From Ferrovibrio sp. (lineage in GTDB: Bacteria > Pseudomonadota > Alphaproteobacteria > Ferrovibrionales > Ferrovibrionaceae), in NCBI RefSeq assembly GCF_019636075.1, contig NZ_JAHBYG010000021.1, positions 1-63,542 of the forward strand: a DNA stretch of 63,542 nt, written 5' to 3'. The notes under the pieces are model-generated. The model was not told where the DNA came from. It worked only from the letters and a program-made list of their open reading frames with translations, and made no database searches. The translations under genes and the position numbers were made by a program. Position 1 is the stretch's first letter. Every line of letters starts with the position of its first letter. Positions 1 through 7,331 of the stretch are shown here, piece after piece.

Positions 1-38
1 CAATGCGGCTTGTTGCGCTCAAATTTTGCCTTACCCAT
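1..38 (-). CDS. tuf: Elongation factor Tu, N-terminal fragment (runs off the window)
   Basis: The first twelve codons on the minus strand read MGKAKFERNKPH, the near-invariant start of EF-Tu, which delivers aminoacyl-tRNA to the ribosome as a GTP complex. The ATG is at 38-36 and a GGAGAG Shine-Dalgarno lies at about 46-51. The rest of the gene is outside the window. Two tRNA genes lie upstream on the same strand, which recalls the enterobacterial tRNA-tufB transcription unit. Confidence 0.93.
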   Translation of the reverse strand, partial: MGKAKFERNKPH

Positions 39-337
39 GGTCACTCTCTCCGATCGATATTCATGCGGCCGTCTTCTCGCCCGGCCTGCCGGTCCCTCGC
101 GGTTCCGGCCAAATTGGTTTCGTCACCCGTTGTTCCGAACAGCGCATCCACGGTGACGATCCGCCGACATGCCGTTGGCCATTCCGACACCAGAGCCTGA
201 ACCCGGCGCCTTCACGACCAGCCCGACGCCACGAGCGCGGGCTACGCCAAGAGCGCGGGGCCCATATGAGCGTCCGCGCCTGTGGCAATCTTGGTGCGGG
301 TGCGGCCGGCTGAAACCGGGCCTTGGCGGGGCAAGCA
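39..337 (-). other. Leader region between tRNA-Gly and tuf; no gene seen
   Basis: About 300 bases separate tRNA-Gly from the tuf start. I find no T-loop signature of a third tRNA and no convincing coding frame. If the tRNAs and tuf are co-transcribed, this is the tuf leader; otherwise it holds a tuf promoter that I cannot place with confidence. Confidence 0.4.
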
Positions 338-411
338 TGGAGCGGGTGATGGGAATCGAACCCACGCAACCAGCTTGGAAGGCTGGGGCTCTACCACTGA
401 GCTACACCCGC
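338..411 (-). tRNA. tRNA-Gly (anticodon TCC)
   Basis: The minus strand folds as a 74-base tRNA with encoded CCA. Acceptor GCGGGTG at the 5' end (411) pairs with CACCCGC. The D arm GTAGCTCAGTGGTAGAGC is typical, the anticodon loop CTTCCAA carries TCC, and the T arm has GGTTCGATTCC. It lies between tRNA-Tyr and tuf on the same strand, as in the tyrU-glyT-tufB order of enterobacteria. Confidence 0.96.
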
Positions 412-472
412 CACTGTACTCTATTCACCCACCGAACACCTTCACCCACTCACTCGCGTCTCCCCGCCGGAC

Positions 473-558
473 TGGTGGAGGGGGCTGGATTCGAACCAGC
501 GTAGGCGTACGCCAACGGATTTACAGTCCGTCCCCTTTAGCCACTCGGGCACCCCTCC
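473..558 (-). tRNA. tRNA-Tyr (anticodon GTA)
   Basis: The minus strand gives an 86-base class II tRNA with encoded CCA at 473-475. Acceptor GGAGGGG pairs with CCCCTCC, the anticodon arm holds CTGTAAA with anticodon GTA, a long variable arm follows (about GGCGTACGCC), and the T arm reads GGTTCGAATCC. The long variable arm with GTA is diagnostic for bacterial tRNA-Tyr. It is the first gene of a tRNA-Tyr, tRNA-Gly, tuf series. Confidence 0.96.
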
Positions 559-713
559 GAACCGCTTCCTGCCGGCGACTCGCCGATCAGGAAACACTGC
601 GCCCGGCAGCGGAAAAACGCGACAAAAGGCTCATCATCGCCCCTCTTCCCCCTAACAACGGGATCGGATCGGCAATGTTGTTGCCTCTTTCGCGGCGCAC
701 TATAAAGGCGGGC

Positions 714-1658
714 ATGAACCGACGCAAGCACCGCCCCGGCCAGAATCGCACTGGCACGCACCATCCCGAAACCGATGGCCGAGCGGCCCGCCCGCCCGCC
801 CAGAGCCGGCCTGATTCCGGCGGAAAACCCGCCCATGGCCAAGGGCCGCGGCACGCCCCAGCCCGGGGGGAATTCCGGGGTAATTCCCGGGGTAATTCCC
901 GGGGAGGGTCTAAGGGCGGTTTCTGGCTCTATGGCCAGCATGCCTGCCTGGCCGCATTGGCGAATCCGGAACGCTATATCCATCGCCTCGTGCTGACCCG
1001 CGAAGCCCAGGCCCAGCTTGGCGGCAAACTGCCCGCCGGCAGCCCGCAGCCGGAGATTCTGGACCGCGCGCGGCTGGATAGCCTGCTGCCGCCCGGCGCC
1101 GTGCATCAAGGCATCGCGCTGCAAGCCGAACCGCTGGACGATCCCGGCGTGGAATCCCTGGCGCAGCCGCCGGCTTCAGGCTGCGATATCGTTCTGCTGC
1201 TCGATCAAGTGACCGATCCGCGCAATATCGGTGCGATCCTGCGTTCGGCCGCAGCCTTCGGAGCGCGCGCGCTGATCGTCACCGACCGCCATGCACCGGA
1301 AGCAACCGGCGCCTTGGCCAAGGCTGCATCCGGCGGGCTGGAAGCCGTGCCGATGCTGCGCGTGAGCAATCTGGTGCGGGCGATGGATCTGTTGGCCGAA
1401 TACGGCTTTTGGCGTGTCGGCCTGGCAGCCGATGCCGACCGCGACCTGTCGCAAGCGGTGAAGGATGTGAAGCGCCTGGCGCTGGTGCTGGGGGCGGAAG
1501 ATGAAGGCCTACGCCGCCTCACCGCCGAGCATTGCGACTTCCTCGCCCATCTGCCCATGCCCGGCAGCGGCCCTGGCGGCAATGCGATGGTGGAAAGCCT
1601 GAATGTATCGGTCGCCGCGTCGATTGCGCTTTACGAAGCATCGAAGCGCCCGATTTAG
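714..1658 (+). CDS. rlmB: 23S rRNA (guanosine-2'-O-)-methyltransferase RlmB, SpoU family
   Basis: A SPOUT-class methyltransferase of 314 residues that 2'-O-methylates a P-loop guanosine of 23S rRNA using S-adenosylmethionine. SpoU motif 1 is at about 164-176 (DQVTDPRNIGAILRSA), motif 2 at about 256 (LVLGAEDEGLRRL) and motif 3 at about 280-300 (ending VESLNVSVAASIALYE). These form the trefoil knot and cofactor site. An N-terminal substrate-binding domain precedes them (WLYGQHACLAAL). The first 65 or so residues are basic, Arg/Gly/Pro-rich and low complexity, with a 12-bp tandem repeat. I chose the ATG at 714 because the frame upstream runs through two tRNA genes; ATG 675 is also in frame. It is read away from tuf and convergent with bfr. 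Confidence 0.9.
   Translation: MNRRKHRPGQNRTGTHHPETDGRAARPPAQSRPDSGGKPAHGQGPRHAPARGEFRGNSRGNSRGGSKGGFWLYGQHACLAALANPERYIHRLVLTREAQAQLGGKLPAGSPQPEILDRARLDSLLPPGAVHQGIALQAEPLDDPGVESLAQPPASGCDIVLLLDQVTDPRNIGAILRSAAAFGARALIVTDRHAPEATGALAKAASGGLEAVPMLRVSNLVRAMDLLAEYGFWRVGLAADADRDLSQAVKDVKRLALVLGAEDEGLRRLTAEHCDFLAHLPMPGSGPGGNAMVESLNVSVAASIALYEASKRPI
866..900 (+). repeat. 12-bp tandem repeat inside rlmB
   Basis: Two exact copies of GGGGTAATTCCC (877-888 and 889-900) follow an imperfect shorter copy (866-876). In frame they encode repeated Arg-Gly-Asn-Ser in the disordered N-terminal tail of RlmB. The period is a multiple of three, so copy-number change would not break the gene. Confidence 0.85.
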
Positions 1659-1687
1659 GGCGGCGACCGATCAAGGCATAATGCCGA

Positions 1688-2152
1688 TCAGACCTGCGAC
1701 TGCAGGAAATTCTGCAGGCCGATCTTGTCGATCAGATCGATCTGGGTTTCCAGATAATCGATATGCTCTTCCGTATCCGAAAGGATATGGCGCAGCAGAT
1801 CGCGGCTCACATAATCCGAAGCGCCTTCGCAGGCGGCGATGCCGTTGAGCAATTCACCGCGCGCGCCACGCTCCAGATCCAGATCGGCCTTCAGGCCTTC
1901 CGGCACCGTCTCGCCGATCTTTAGCTTGCCCAGATCCTGCAGGTTCGGCACACCTTCCAGCAGCAGAATACGCTCGATGATCTTGTCGGCATGCTTCATC
2001 TCGCCGATCGATTCTTCGTATTCATGCTTGCCAAGCTTCTCGAAGCCCCAGCTCTTCCACATGCGCGCATGCAGGAAATACTGATTGATCGCGGTCAGCT
2101 CGTTTTTCAGCGCCGCGTTGAGATGCTTGATAACTGCCTTGTCGCCCTTCAT
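1688..2152 (-). CDS. bfr: Bacterioferritin
   Basis: A 154-residue 24-mer iron-storage protein that oxidises Fe(II) and binds haem between subunits. Visible are E18, E51, H54 and E94 of the ferroxidase centre, M52 as haem ligand (GEMKHAD), and the family stretch [13 protein letters not shown]. At the place of the usual E127 the sequence reads D126-T127-E128-E129-H130, so one canonical di-iron ligand looks substituted by Thr with Glu next to it. The start is ATG 2152, six bases after AGGAGG; an in-frame GTG at 2158 abuts the ribosome site and is unlikely. The bfd gene lies upstream on the same strand, the usual storage/mobilisation pair. Confidence 0.94.
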   Translation of the reverse strand: MKGDKAVIKHLNAALKNELTAINQYFLHARMWKSWGFEKLGKHEYEESIGEMKHADKIIERILLLEGVPNLQDLGKLKIGETVPEGLKADLDLERGARGELLNGIAACEGASDYVSRDLLRHILSDTEEHIDYLETQIDLIDKIGLQNFLQSQV

Positions 2153-2296
2153 GGCCACCCTCCTGCAATCCAGTCACTGAGGGTTTACTAGGCATTGCAG
2201 GCTGCGCAAGCAAATAAAAAGCCTGCTCCTGCGAATGACTTACAAAGATAATCGGAAAATCGCGGTGCATGAAGCGCAGGTGAAAATCACTCGCGG

Positions 2297-2416
2297 CTAT
2301 CGCTGATTCTTGCGCGCCGCATCACGGCGTATCAGATGGAATTGCAGCAGGCATTTCACTACCAACGCGCCCAGAGCCGCCACACAAACTGCCAGCACCA
2401 GGGATGTTGCCAGCAT
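2297..2416 (-). CDS. Possible 39-residue single-span membrane protein
   Basis: An ATG at 2416 opens a 39-codon frame ending in TAG, 22 bases downstream of the bfd stop and upstream of bfr. The product starts MLATSLVLAVCVAALGAL, a strongly hydrophobic stretch of about 25 residues, and ends in a basic tail (HLIRRDAARKNQR), so it would be a single-pass protein with the positive end inside. The ribosome-binding site is weak (GGGTGG). I recognise no family. Position between two iron genes and the clean membrane-segment pattern support it; small size and weak initiation argue for caution. Confidence 0.45.
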   Translation of the reverse strand: MLATSLVLAVCVAALGALVVKCLLQFHLIRRDAARKNQR

Positions 2417-2438
2417 GCCGCGCCCACCCTACCGATGA

Positions 2439-2666
2439 TCAGGCTTCGGGCTTGGCAACCGCGCCTAATGGCGACAGCGCGGCAGCACCCATCGGGCTGG
2501 CATGATTGCGGCATTCGCGCAGCATACCGCGCACATCAGGCACGCATTTGCCGCATTGCGGACGGTCGGCCAGTTGCCGATAGACCGCAGCCACAGAACG
2601 GCAGCCGCCATCAATGGCGCCGCGCACTTCGCGTTCGGTCAATCCATGGCACAGGCAGACATACAT
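2439..2666 (-). CDS. bfd: Bacterioferritin-associated ferredoxin
   Basis: A 75-residue [2Fe-2S] protein of the BFD family, which binds bacterioferritin and passes electrons to it so that stored iron is released as Fe(II). Cluster cysteines are C4 and C6 (MYVCLCHGLTEREV) and C38 and C41 (QCGKCVPDVR), the standard CxC...CxxC spacing. The C-terminal 25 residues are Ala/Pro-rich and less conserved. The start ATG is at 2666. An AT-rich promoter with a candidate Fur site lies just upstream, which fits iron-dependent control. Confidence 0.9.
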   Translation of the reverse strand: MYVCLCHGLTEREVRGAIDGGCRSVAAVYRQLADRPQCGKCVPDVRGMLRECRNHASPMGAAALSPLGAVAKPEA

Positions 2667-2722
2667 ACGGCAGCCTCAGCGAATCTAAATTGCGATTTAG
2701 TCGCAGCCGCAGAGATAGCGTG

Positions 2723-2741
2723 AATGAGAACGAATTGCAAT
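2723..2741. promoter_or_regulatory. Candidate Fur-type operator upstream of bfd
   Basis: The 19 bases AATGAGAACGAATTGCAAT form an imperfect inverted repeat resembling the Fur consensus (GATAATGATAATCATTATC), about 57-75 bases before the bfd start and within a locally AT-rich stretch. Bfd is a classic Fur-controlled gene, so location and shape agree; the match is imperfect and Irr or another iron regulator is possible. Confidence 0.4.
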
Positions 2742-2872
2742 ATAGTCCGCAACATTCCTTATATCCGGCAATAGCCTTGACCCACGCCCCCACCGCCCGT
2801 AAACAAGCGCTCAGGCGGCCGGCTGGCCCAGTCCCTAGCCAGCCGGAATTTTATATTAAGATTCAATGTGTT

Positions 2873-2947
2873 GCCGGATTAGCTCAGCGGTAGAGCAGCG
2901 GTTTTGTAAACCGAAGGTCGGGGGTTCAATCCCCTCATCCGGCACCA
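2873..2947 (+). tRNA. tRNA-Thr (anticodon TGT)
   Basis: A 75-base tRNA with encoded CCA. Acceptor GCCGGAT pairs with ATCCGGC, the D arm reads TAGCTCAGCGGTAGAGC, the anticodon loop TTTGTAA carries TGT, and the T arm reads GGGGGTTCAATCCCC. It stands alone on the plus strand, separate from the Tyr/Gly/tuf group. Confidence 0.95.
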
Positions 2948-2962
2948 TTGCCTCGCAGGCGG

Positions 2963-3547
2963 TCAGTTTTGCCCCGATCCGCCCTGCTCCGCCAATTGCC
3001 CCAGCAGCAAAATCAGATAGCCCGCCGTAGCCCCGTGCTGGCCCACCAGCGCTTCACGCTGGGCTGCTTCGCGCTGAGCCGTATCACGCTGGGCCTCTTC
3101 CTGGGCCTTCTGCATGGCGACAAGGTCCACATACTGCTCCACCGGCGGCAGCCGTTCCCATTGCTGTTGCGTGATGGCGGTTTGCGCCGGTTCGATCTGA
3201 CCGCCGAGCAACCGCGCGATCTCCTCGGCGCGCCGCTTGGCCATTTCGGGCCCGCTACCAACACCGGCTCCCGAGACACTGGGCAGAGATTGCAGCTTCC
3301 CCGCCATGGCGTTCGAACATTGCAGGGCGCCGCTGTTATAGAGCGTGGCAACAATCTGCCCTTTCACTTTCACCTGGGCATATACCTGCTGCGAGGGATG
3401 ATTTTGCTCAGGCACCGGCCGGGTGAATTCCAGCTCCTTGAGACGCTTGAGCATCGCAGCGAACTCTTCGCGCTGTTCGTCGGATACCTGCACCGGCGTC
3501 AGTTTCGCCGTCAACGGCGTAACGGTGGAAAGATCAATCGCCTGCAT
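2963..3547 (-). CDS. Hypothetical protein with Ala/Gln/Arg-rich C-terminal half
   Basis: A 194-residue frame from ATG 3547 (MQAIDLSTVTPLTAKL); an upstream ATG at 3598 would add 17 residues. There is no signal peptide or membrane segment. The middle has a proline-flanked beta-like part (QQVYAQVKVKGQIVATLYNSG), and from about residue 145 on there is a charged, Gln/Ala/Arg-rich helix with repeats of AQREA. Short hydrophobic LILLLGQL lies near the end. I do not recognise a family. It stands alone between tRNA-Thr and the catabolic island. Confidence 0.65.
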   Translation of the reverse strand: MQAIDLSTVTPLTAKLTPVQVSDEQREEFAAMLKRLKELEFTRPVPEQNHPSQQVYAQVKVKGQIVATLYNSGALQCSNAMAGKLQSLPSVSGAGVGSGPEMAKRRAEEIARLLGGQIEPAQTAITQQQWERLPPVEQYVDLVAMQKAQEEAQRDTAQREAAQREALVGQHGATAGYLILLLGQLAEQGGSGQN

Positions 3548-3625
3548 CTGCGCCCTGCTTCCTGAAACACTGTTGCAGGGTAGCGAAGCAGGCTTCATGC
3601 CAAAACAGCACGCCTCAGCAAAGCA

Positions 3626-3645
3626 CGGGAAATCACGATTTCCCG
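3626..3645. terminator. Perfect 8-bp hairpin downstream of the catabolic operon
   Basis: CGGGAAAT, loop CACG, ATTTCCCG. It lies 65 bases after the last gene of the minus-strand operon (DUF1185 gene, end 3710). No strong U-run follows on either strand, so it may be a weak or factor-assisted terminator. Confidence 0.4.
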
Positions 3646-3709
3646 CACCATGGTTTACGGATATTCAGGATATTTTTTGCCCAGCCCTGCGATGCACCGG
3701 CAGCATCTG

Positions 3710-4291
3710 CTAGGTCAGATTCAGGTCGCGCTTATCCTGTTCGCGGTCGCCGATGCGGGCATGGGGACGACCACCGCAGGACGCGCCAAGCGCCACCACG
3801 ATCTCGTTCGGGCCGGGCGCATCGGGAATGAACATTTCATGGGTGATGAAATGCGCGCGGCTGGCGATCTCGTGCAGATGCTTCATGGGAATCTGGATCG
3901 AACAACCGGCCGGGCCGCGTTTGTTGGCGAATGAGAGATAGCTTTCCGCGCCGGCGGCACGGCGATATTCATTGCCGAAACGCAGATTGTGGATGATGGC
4001 GGCTGCATGCTCGATCTCGCCGCCGATCCCCACCACGGCGGCCTTGCCATAGGCTTCCATCGGCGCTTCGCCCTGCATTTCCGCCATCACGGCATCGCTC
4101 AGGCGTTTGCCGATTTCGGCGCAACCATCCACCTGCAGCGGCTTGAGATCCTCCACAAAACCCTGGCCGGCCCAGGGATTGACGATCACGGCAGCAGCAC
4201 CGACCAGAAGGATCGGGCGCGGCAGCGGACGACCGCCTTCAATAGCCAGGTATTCCTTGTAAACGGCAATCTTGCGGACAGTGAAAGGCAT
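3710..4291 (-). CDS. DUF1185 / 'amino acid synthesis' family protein
   Basis: A 193-residue soluble protein that I match to the AA_synth (DUF1185) family, whose biochemical role is not established. Family-like stretches are VRKIAVYKEY at the N terminus, PILLVGAAAVIVNPWAG at about 26-42, a central VVGIGGEIEHAAAIIHN, and a C-terminal NEIVVALGASCGGRPHARIGD. Length is as expected. It is the last gene of the island operon, 15 bases after the alpha/beta hydrolase. In other genomes the family occurs in amidase and amino-acid or heterocycle clusters with ABC importers, so a role in breaking down a nitrogen-containing substrate is an inference from context. Confidence 0.75.
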   Translation of the reverse strand: MPFTVRKIAVYKEYLAIEGGRPLPRPILLVGAAAVIVNPWAGQGFVEDLKPLQVDGCAEIGKRLSDAVMAEMQGEAPMEAYGKAAVVGIGGEIEHAAAIIHNLRFGNEYRRAAGAESYLSFANKRGPAGCSIQIPMKHLHEIASRAHFITHEMFIPDAPGPNEIVVALGASCGGRPHARIGDREQDKRDLNLT

Positions 4292-4306
4292 GGATGTTTC
4301 CTGTTC

Positions 4307-5110
4307 TTACGGATGTTTGCTGAGGAAGTCGCGCAGGATGCCAGCCACCAGCTTGGGGGCCTCGATCAGGATCGAATGACGCAGGCCGGGCAGGATGTGC
4401 AATTCAGAACCGGCAATGCGGTCGTGCATAAGCCGCGCCATGCGGGGATTGGACCCTTGATCCTGCTCGCCGGTCAGCACCAGGCTGGGCATGGCGAGTT
4501 GCGACAAACGATCGGCCAGATCGGATTCAGCCAGCACACGATAGGCGGCGGCATAGGCGGCAGGATCGTTCTGCGCATTGCGGGCGGCATAGGCCTCGAT
4601 CAGCGCCGGATTCTTGGCCACGAAATCCTCGGTGAACCAGCGCAGGATCGATTCCTTGAAATGCGCGCCAGGTATGCCCTTCACCACCAGCGCAAGCCGC
4701 TGCATCACGCGTTCGCGCTCCTCGGGCGTGCGACCGGCTACCGTGCTGAGCAGGCTGAGGCTTGCCAGTTTGCTTGGATGTGCCAACGCAAAACCCTGGG
4801 CAATCAGGCCGCCCAGCGAAAAGCCGGCCAGATGGAAGCGGTCGATGCCCAATGCAGCAGCAAAAGCTGCAACATCGGCTACGAAATCATCCAGGCTATA
4901 GGGGCCCTGGGGCTTGGCGCTTTCGCCATGGCCGCGCAGGTCGCAACGGATGCAGCGCCGATCCGCCGACAGCTCTGCCACCACGCCGTCCCACACATCC
5001 AACCGACCGCCCACGCCATGCAGCAGCAAAAGCGGCACGGCCTGCTGCCGCTGCCCGGCTTCATCGCGATAACGCAATTGCAGGCCGTTGGCCGTGACGA
5101 AACGATCCAT
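4307..5110 (-). CDS. Alpha/beta hydrolase, enol-lactonase-like
   Basis: A 267-residue alpha/beta-fold hydrolase. Seen are the oxyanion-hole stretch LLLHGVGG (about 28-35), the nucleophile elbow GFSLGG (Ser near residue 98), an acid in LTGEQDQG near 215 and the catalytic His in LRHSI near 245. The overall pattern resembles PcaD 3-oxoadipate enol-lactonases, but substrate cannot be told from sequence. The start is ATG 5110, preceded by GAGGAAG; an in-frame TTG at 5125 is less likely. It lies 11 bases after the ABC ATPase in the same operon, so it probably hydrolyses an ester, lactone or C-C bond of an intermediate made by the upstream monooxygenase. Confidence 0.85.
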   Translation of the reverse strand: MDRFVTANGLQLRYRDEAGQRQQAVPLLLLHGVGGRLDVWDGVVAELSADRRCIRCDLRGHGESAKPQGPYSLDDFVADVAAFAAALGIDRFHLAGFSLGGLIAQGFALAHPSKLASLSLLSTVAGRTPEERERVMQRLALVVKGIPGAHFKESILRWFTEDFVAKNPALIEAYAARNAQNDPAAYAAAYRVLAESDLADRLSQLAMPSLVLTGEQDQGSNPRMARLMHDRIAGSELHILPGLRHSILIEAPKLVAGILRDFLSKHP

Positions 5111-5121
5111 GGGCAGCTTCC

Positions 5122-5907
5122 TCAAGGCAAGCGGAACTGGTTATGGCCATTCAGGAACTGGATGGTCTTTTCACGCTGCGGGCGGCCCAGCACCTCGGAG
5201 GGCGGGCCGGCTTCGTATATCTCGCCCTGATTCAGGAAAATCACACGATCGGCCACGTGATAGGCGAAGCCGAGTTCGTGGGTGACGATCACCATGGTCA
5301 TGCCATCATCGCGCAGCGCCCGCATTACCCGCAGCACTTCGCCCACCAGTTCCGGATCGAGCGCCGAGGTGACTTCGTCGAACAGCATCACATCGGGATC
5401 CATGGCCAGCGCCCGGGCAATCGCCACGCGCTGCTGCTGGCCGCCGGAAAGCCGCGCCGGATATTCATCGGCCTTTTCCGCCAGCCCCACCTTGGCCAAC
5501 AGATTGCGCCCGCGTTCGGCCGCCTCGGCCTTGCTGCGCTTCAGCACGGTAACCTGGCCTTCCATCACATTCTGCAAAGCGGTCATGTGCGGAAACAGGT
5601 TGAAATGCTGAAACACCATGCCCACCGATGTGCGCACGGCCTGCAATTCCTTATCGCGATATTGCAACAGGCCGCCATCCGGTTCGTTATTGACCGGTGT
5701 GCCGATCAATTTGCCCTTCAGATAGATCCGACCCGCAGTGGGGATTTCCAGGAAATTGATACAGCGCAGCAGTGTGCTCTTGCCCGAACCGCTGGCGCCC
5801 AGGATCACCACGGTTTCGCCGCGCTGCACGTTGAGATTTATACCCTTCAGCACCTCCAGCGGACCGAAGGATTTATGAAGCTTCACGATATTGATCGCAT
5901 CTTCCAT
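5122..5907 (-). CDS. Polar amino acid (PAAT-type) ABC importer, ATP-binding protein
   Basis: A 261-residue ATPase of the GlnQ/HisP family that powers import of amino acids, opines or related zwitterions. Walker A is GASGSGKST near residue 38, the Q-loop is [12 protein letters not shown], the signature [15 protein letters not shown] and the Walker B region [13 protein letters not shown] (with Val instead of the usual Pro, common in this family). The H-loop is [14 protein letters not shown]. The start ATG 5907 has AGGAG upstream. It directly follows the two permease genes, giving a complete importer with the binding protein further upstream. Confidence 0.94.
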   Translation of the reverse strand: MEDAINIVKLHKSFGPLEVLKGINLNVQRGETVVILGASGSGKSTLLRCINFLEIPTAGRIYLKGKLIGTPVNNEPDGGLLQYRDKELQAVRTSVGMVFQHFNLFPHMTALQNVMEGQVTVLKRSKAEAAERGRNLLAKVGLAEKADEYPARLSGGQQQRVAIARALAMDPDVMLFDEVTSALDPELVGEVLRVMRALRDDGMTMVIVTHELGFAYHVADRVIFLNQGEIYEAGPPSEVLGRPQREKTIQFLNGHNQFRLP

Positions 5908-5920
5908 GGCGAACAATCTC

Positions 5921-6568
5921 CTAATCGCCACGCTTGAGCTTGGCTTCGATGAAATAGAGCATGCGCACCATCGGATAGATCATGGCGAAATAGATCAGCG
6001 CCGCGATGGTGAAGGTTTGCACCGGATTGAAATAGGCGCTGGAAATCAGTTTGGCGGTGTGGATCAAATCCTGATAGGCAATCACCGAAGCCAGCGATGT
6101 CAGCTTGAACAGCTCGATCCAACGGTTGGTGATGGCCGGAATCATGCGCTTGATCGCCTGCGGCAGGATCACCCGCTGCATCTGCCAGCGATAGCTCATG
6201 CCCAATGCGCGGGCCGCATCCCACTGGCCACGGCCGATGGATTGAATGCCGGCGCGGAACACCTCGGCGAAAAAGGCGCTGGAATTCAGCGTCAAAGCCA
6301 GGGTTGCAGCGGTATAGGCATCCACATCGAAGGGCGCTATGGTGGGAAAGGCGAAAAAGAACCACATGATCAACACCAGCACCGGCGTGTTGCGGAATAC
6401 TTCCACATACACCCGGGTGGGGATCGCCCAATACCAGCTCCGCGAATAGCGGCCCATGCCGATGATCAGGCCCAGCGGCAGGCTGGCGCAGAGGCAGACC
6501 ACGGCAATACGTACTGTACCCCACAGGCCCTCGGCGAAAACCGGCACATAACGCAGGAGGTCATTCAT
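5921..6568 (-). CDS. PAAT-type ABC importer permease
   Basis: A 215-residue inner-membrane permease of the HisM/GlnP family with about five membrane segments. The EAA loop is present in the form [29 protein letters not shown] (read in two parts, near 125-155), which docks on the ATPase. A family N-terminal motif [12 protein letters not shown] is also present. ATG 6568 follows a strong GAGGAGG. It shares the architecture of the adjacent second permease, with which it should form the heterodimeric channel. Confidence 0.92.
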   Translation of the reverse strand: MNDLLRYVPVFAEGLWGTVRIAVVCLCASLPLGLIIGMGRYSRSWYWAIPTRVYVEVFRNTPVLVLIMWFFFAFPTIAPFDVDAYTAATLALTLNSSAFFAEVFRAGIQSIGRGQWDAARALGMSYRWQMQRVILPQAIKRMIPAITNRWIELFKLTSLASVIAYQDLIHTAKLISSAYFNPVQTFTIAALIYFAMIYPMVRMLYFIEAKLKRGD

Positions 6569-6580
6569 GCTGGCCTCCTC

Positions 6581-7261
6581 TCAATGCGCGGTGGATTCGC
6601 CGCTGCGCGCCAGACGGCGCTCCAGCATGCGGGTAAGTTGGCTGCCGATGGTGACCACCAACAGGAAGATCAGGGCAACCGTGGTGAAGACCTCCAGGGG
6701 CCGATACGTGCGATGCGATATCTCATTGGCCTGGAACAGCAGGTCGGGATAGGAGATCGCAGCAGCGATGGTGGAGGTTTTCAGCAATTCGATGGCGCGC
6801 TCCAGGAAAACCGGGATCATGCGCTTCACTGCCTGCGGCAGGATGATGCGGATCATCATCTGGCGATACCCCATGCCCAGGGCGCGCGCGCCTTCCCATT
6901 GGCCACGCTCGATGGAAGCGATGCCGCCGCGAAAGATTTCGGCCACGAAGGCGCTGGACAGGATGGTAAGGCAGATCAGCGACGCTTCGAATGGCGAAAG
7001 CCGGACGCCGATAATGCGCGGCAACGCGAAGAAAAACCAGAAAAGCTGCACCAGCGAAGGCGTGCAGCGAAAGAAATCGATCACGAAACCGACCACGACG
7101 GAAACGATGCGGTGACGCGACAGGCGCCCCAACGCCAGCGCTATGCCGATCGGCAGGCCCAGCATATAGGCCAGCACAGTCAGTTGCAGCGTATTGGCCA
7201 AGCCTTCCACCAGCAGATGCTGGTAGCGCTCGATCGCGGAAAATTCCCACACATAATTCAT
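6581..7261 (-). CDS. PAAT-type ABC importer permease
   Basis: A 226-residue paralogue of the neighbouring permease. The EAA-loop residues ERGQWEGARALGMGY are near 140 and the stretch ILPQAVKRMIPVFLERAIEL follows. The N terminus has the family pattern LLVEGLANTLQLTVLAYMLGLPIGIALAL. It begins at ATG 7261, about 70 bases after the substrate-binding protein gene. A strong hairpin occupies that gap, which may protect the upstream message so that more binding protein than permease is made. Confidence 0.92.
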   Translation of the reverse strand: MNYVWEFSAIERYQHLLVEGLANTLQLTVLAYMLGLPIGIALALGRLSRHRIVSVVVGFVIDFFRCTPSLVQLFWFFFALPRIIGVRLSPFEASLICLTILSSAFVAEIFRGGIASIERGQWEGARALGMGYRQMMIRIILPQAVKRMIPVFLERAIELLKTSTIAAAISYPDLLFQANEISHRTYRPLEVFTTVALIFLLVVTIGSQLTRMLERRLARSGESTAH

Positions 7262-7296
7262 GCGTCGCGGTCCGGCCTTTTATTGCAAGCAATCCT

Positions 7297-7324
7297 GGCA
7301 CCCGGCAGCTGCCTGCCGGGTGCC
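7297..7324 (-). other. Intercistronic 12-bp hairpin between binding protein and permease genes
   Basis: A perfect stem of GGCACCCGGCAG and its complement, around a four-base loop, lies in the gap between the substrate-binding protein stop (7332) and the permease start (7261). No U-run follows, so it is better explained as an mRNA-stabilising or attenuating hairpin than as a full terminator. Similar structures after binding-protein genes of ABC operons are known to set different expression levels. Confidence 0.7.
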
Positions 7325-7331
7325 TGATGAC

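Noticed and set aside
282..713. A 144-codon upstream extension of rlmB
   Set aside because: It would run through tRNA-Gly and tRNA-Tyr in antisense; SpoU proteins do not have this part.
5891..7327. Long plus-strand frame across the ABC genes
   Set aside because: It is the complement of ATPase and permease genes with clear motifs, and has no recognisable domain of its own.
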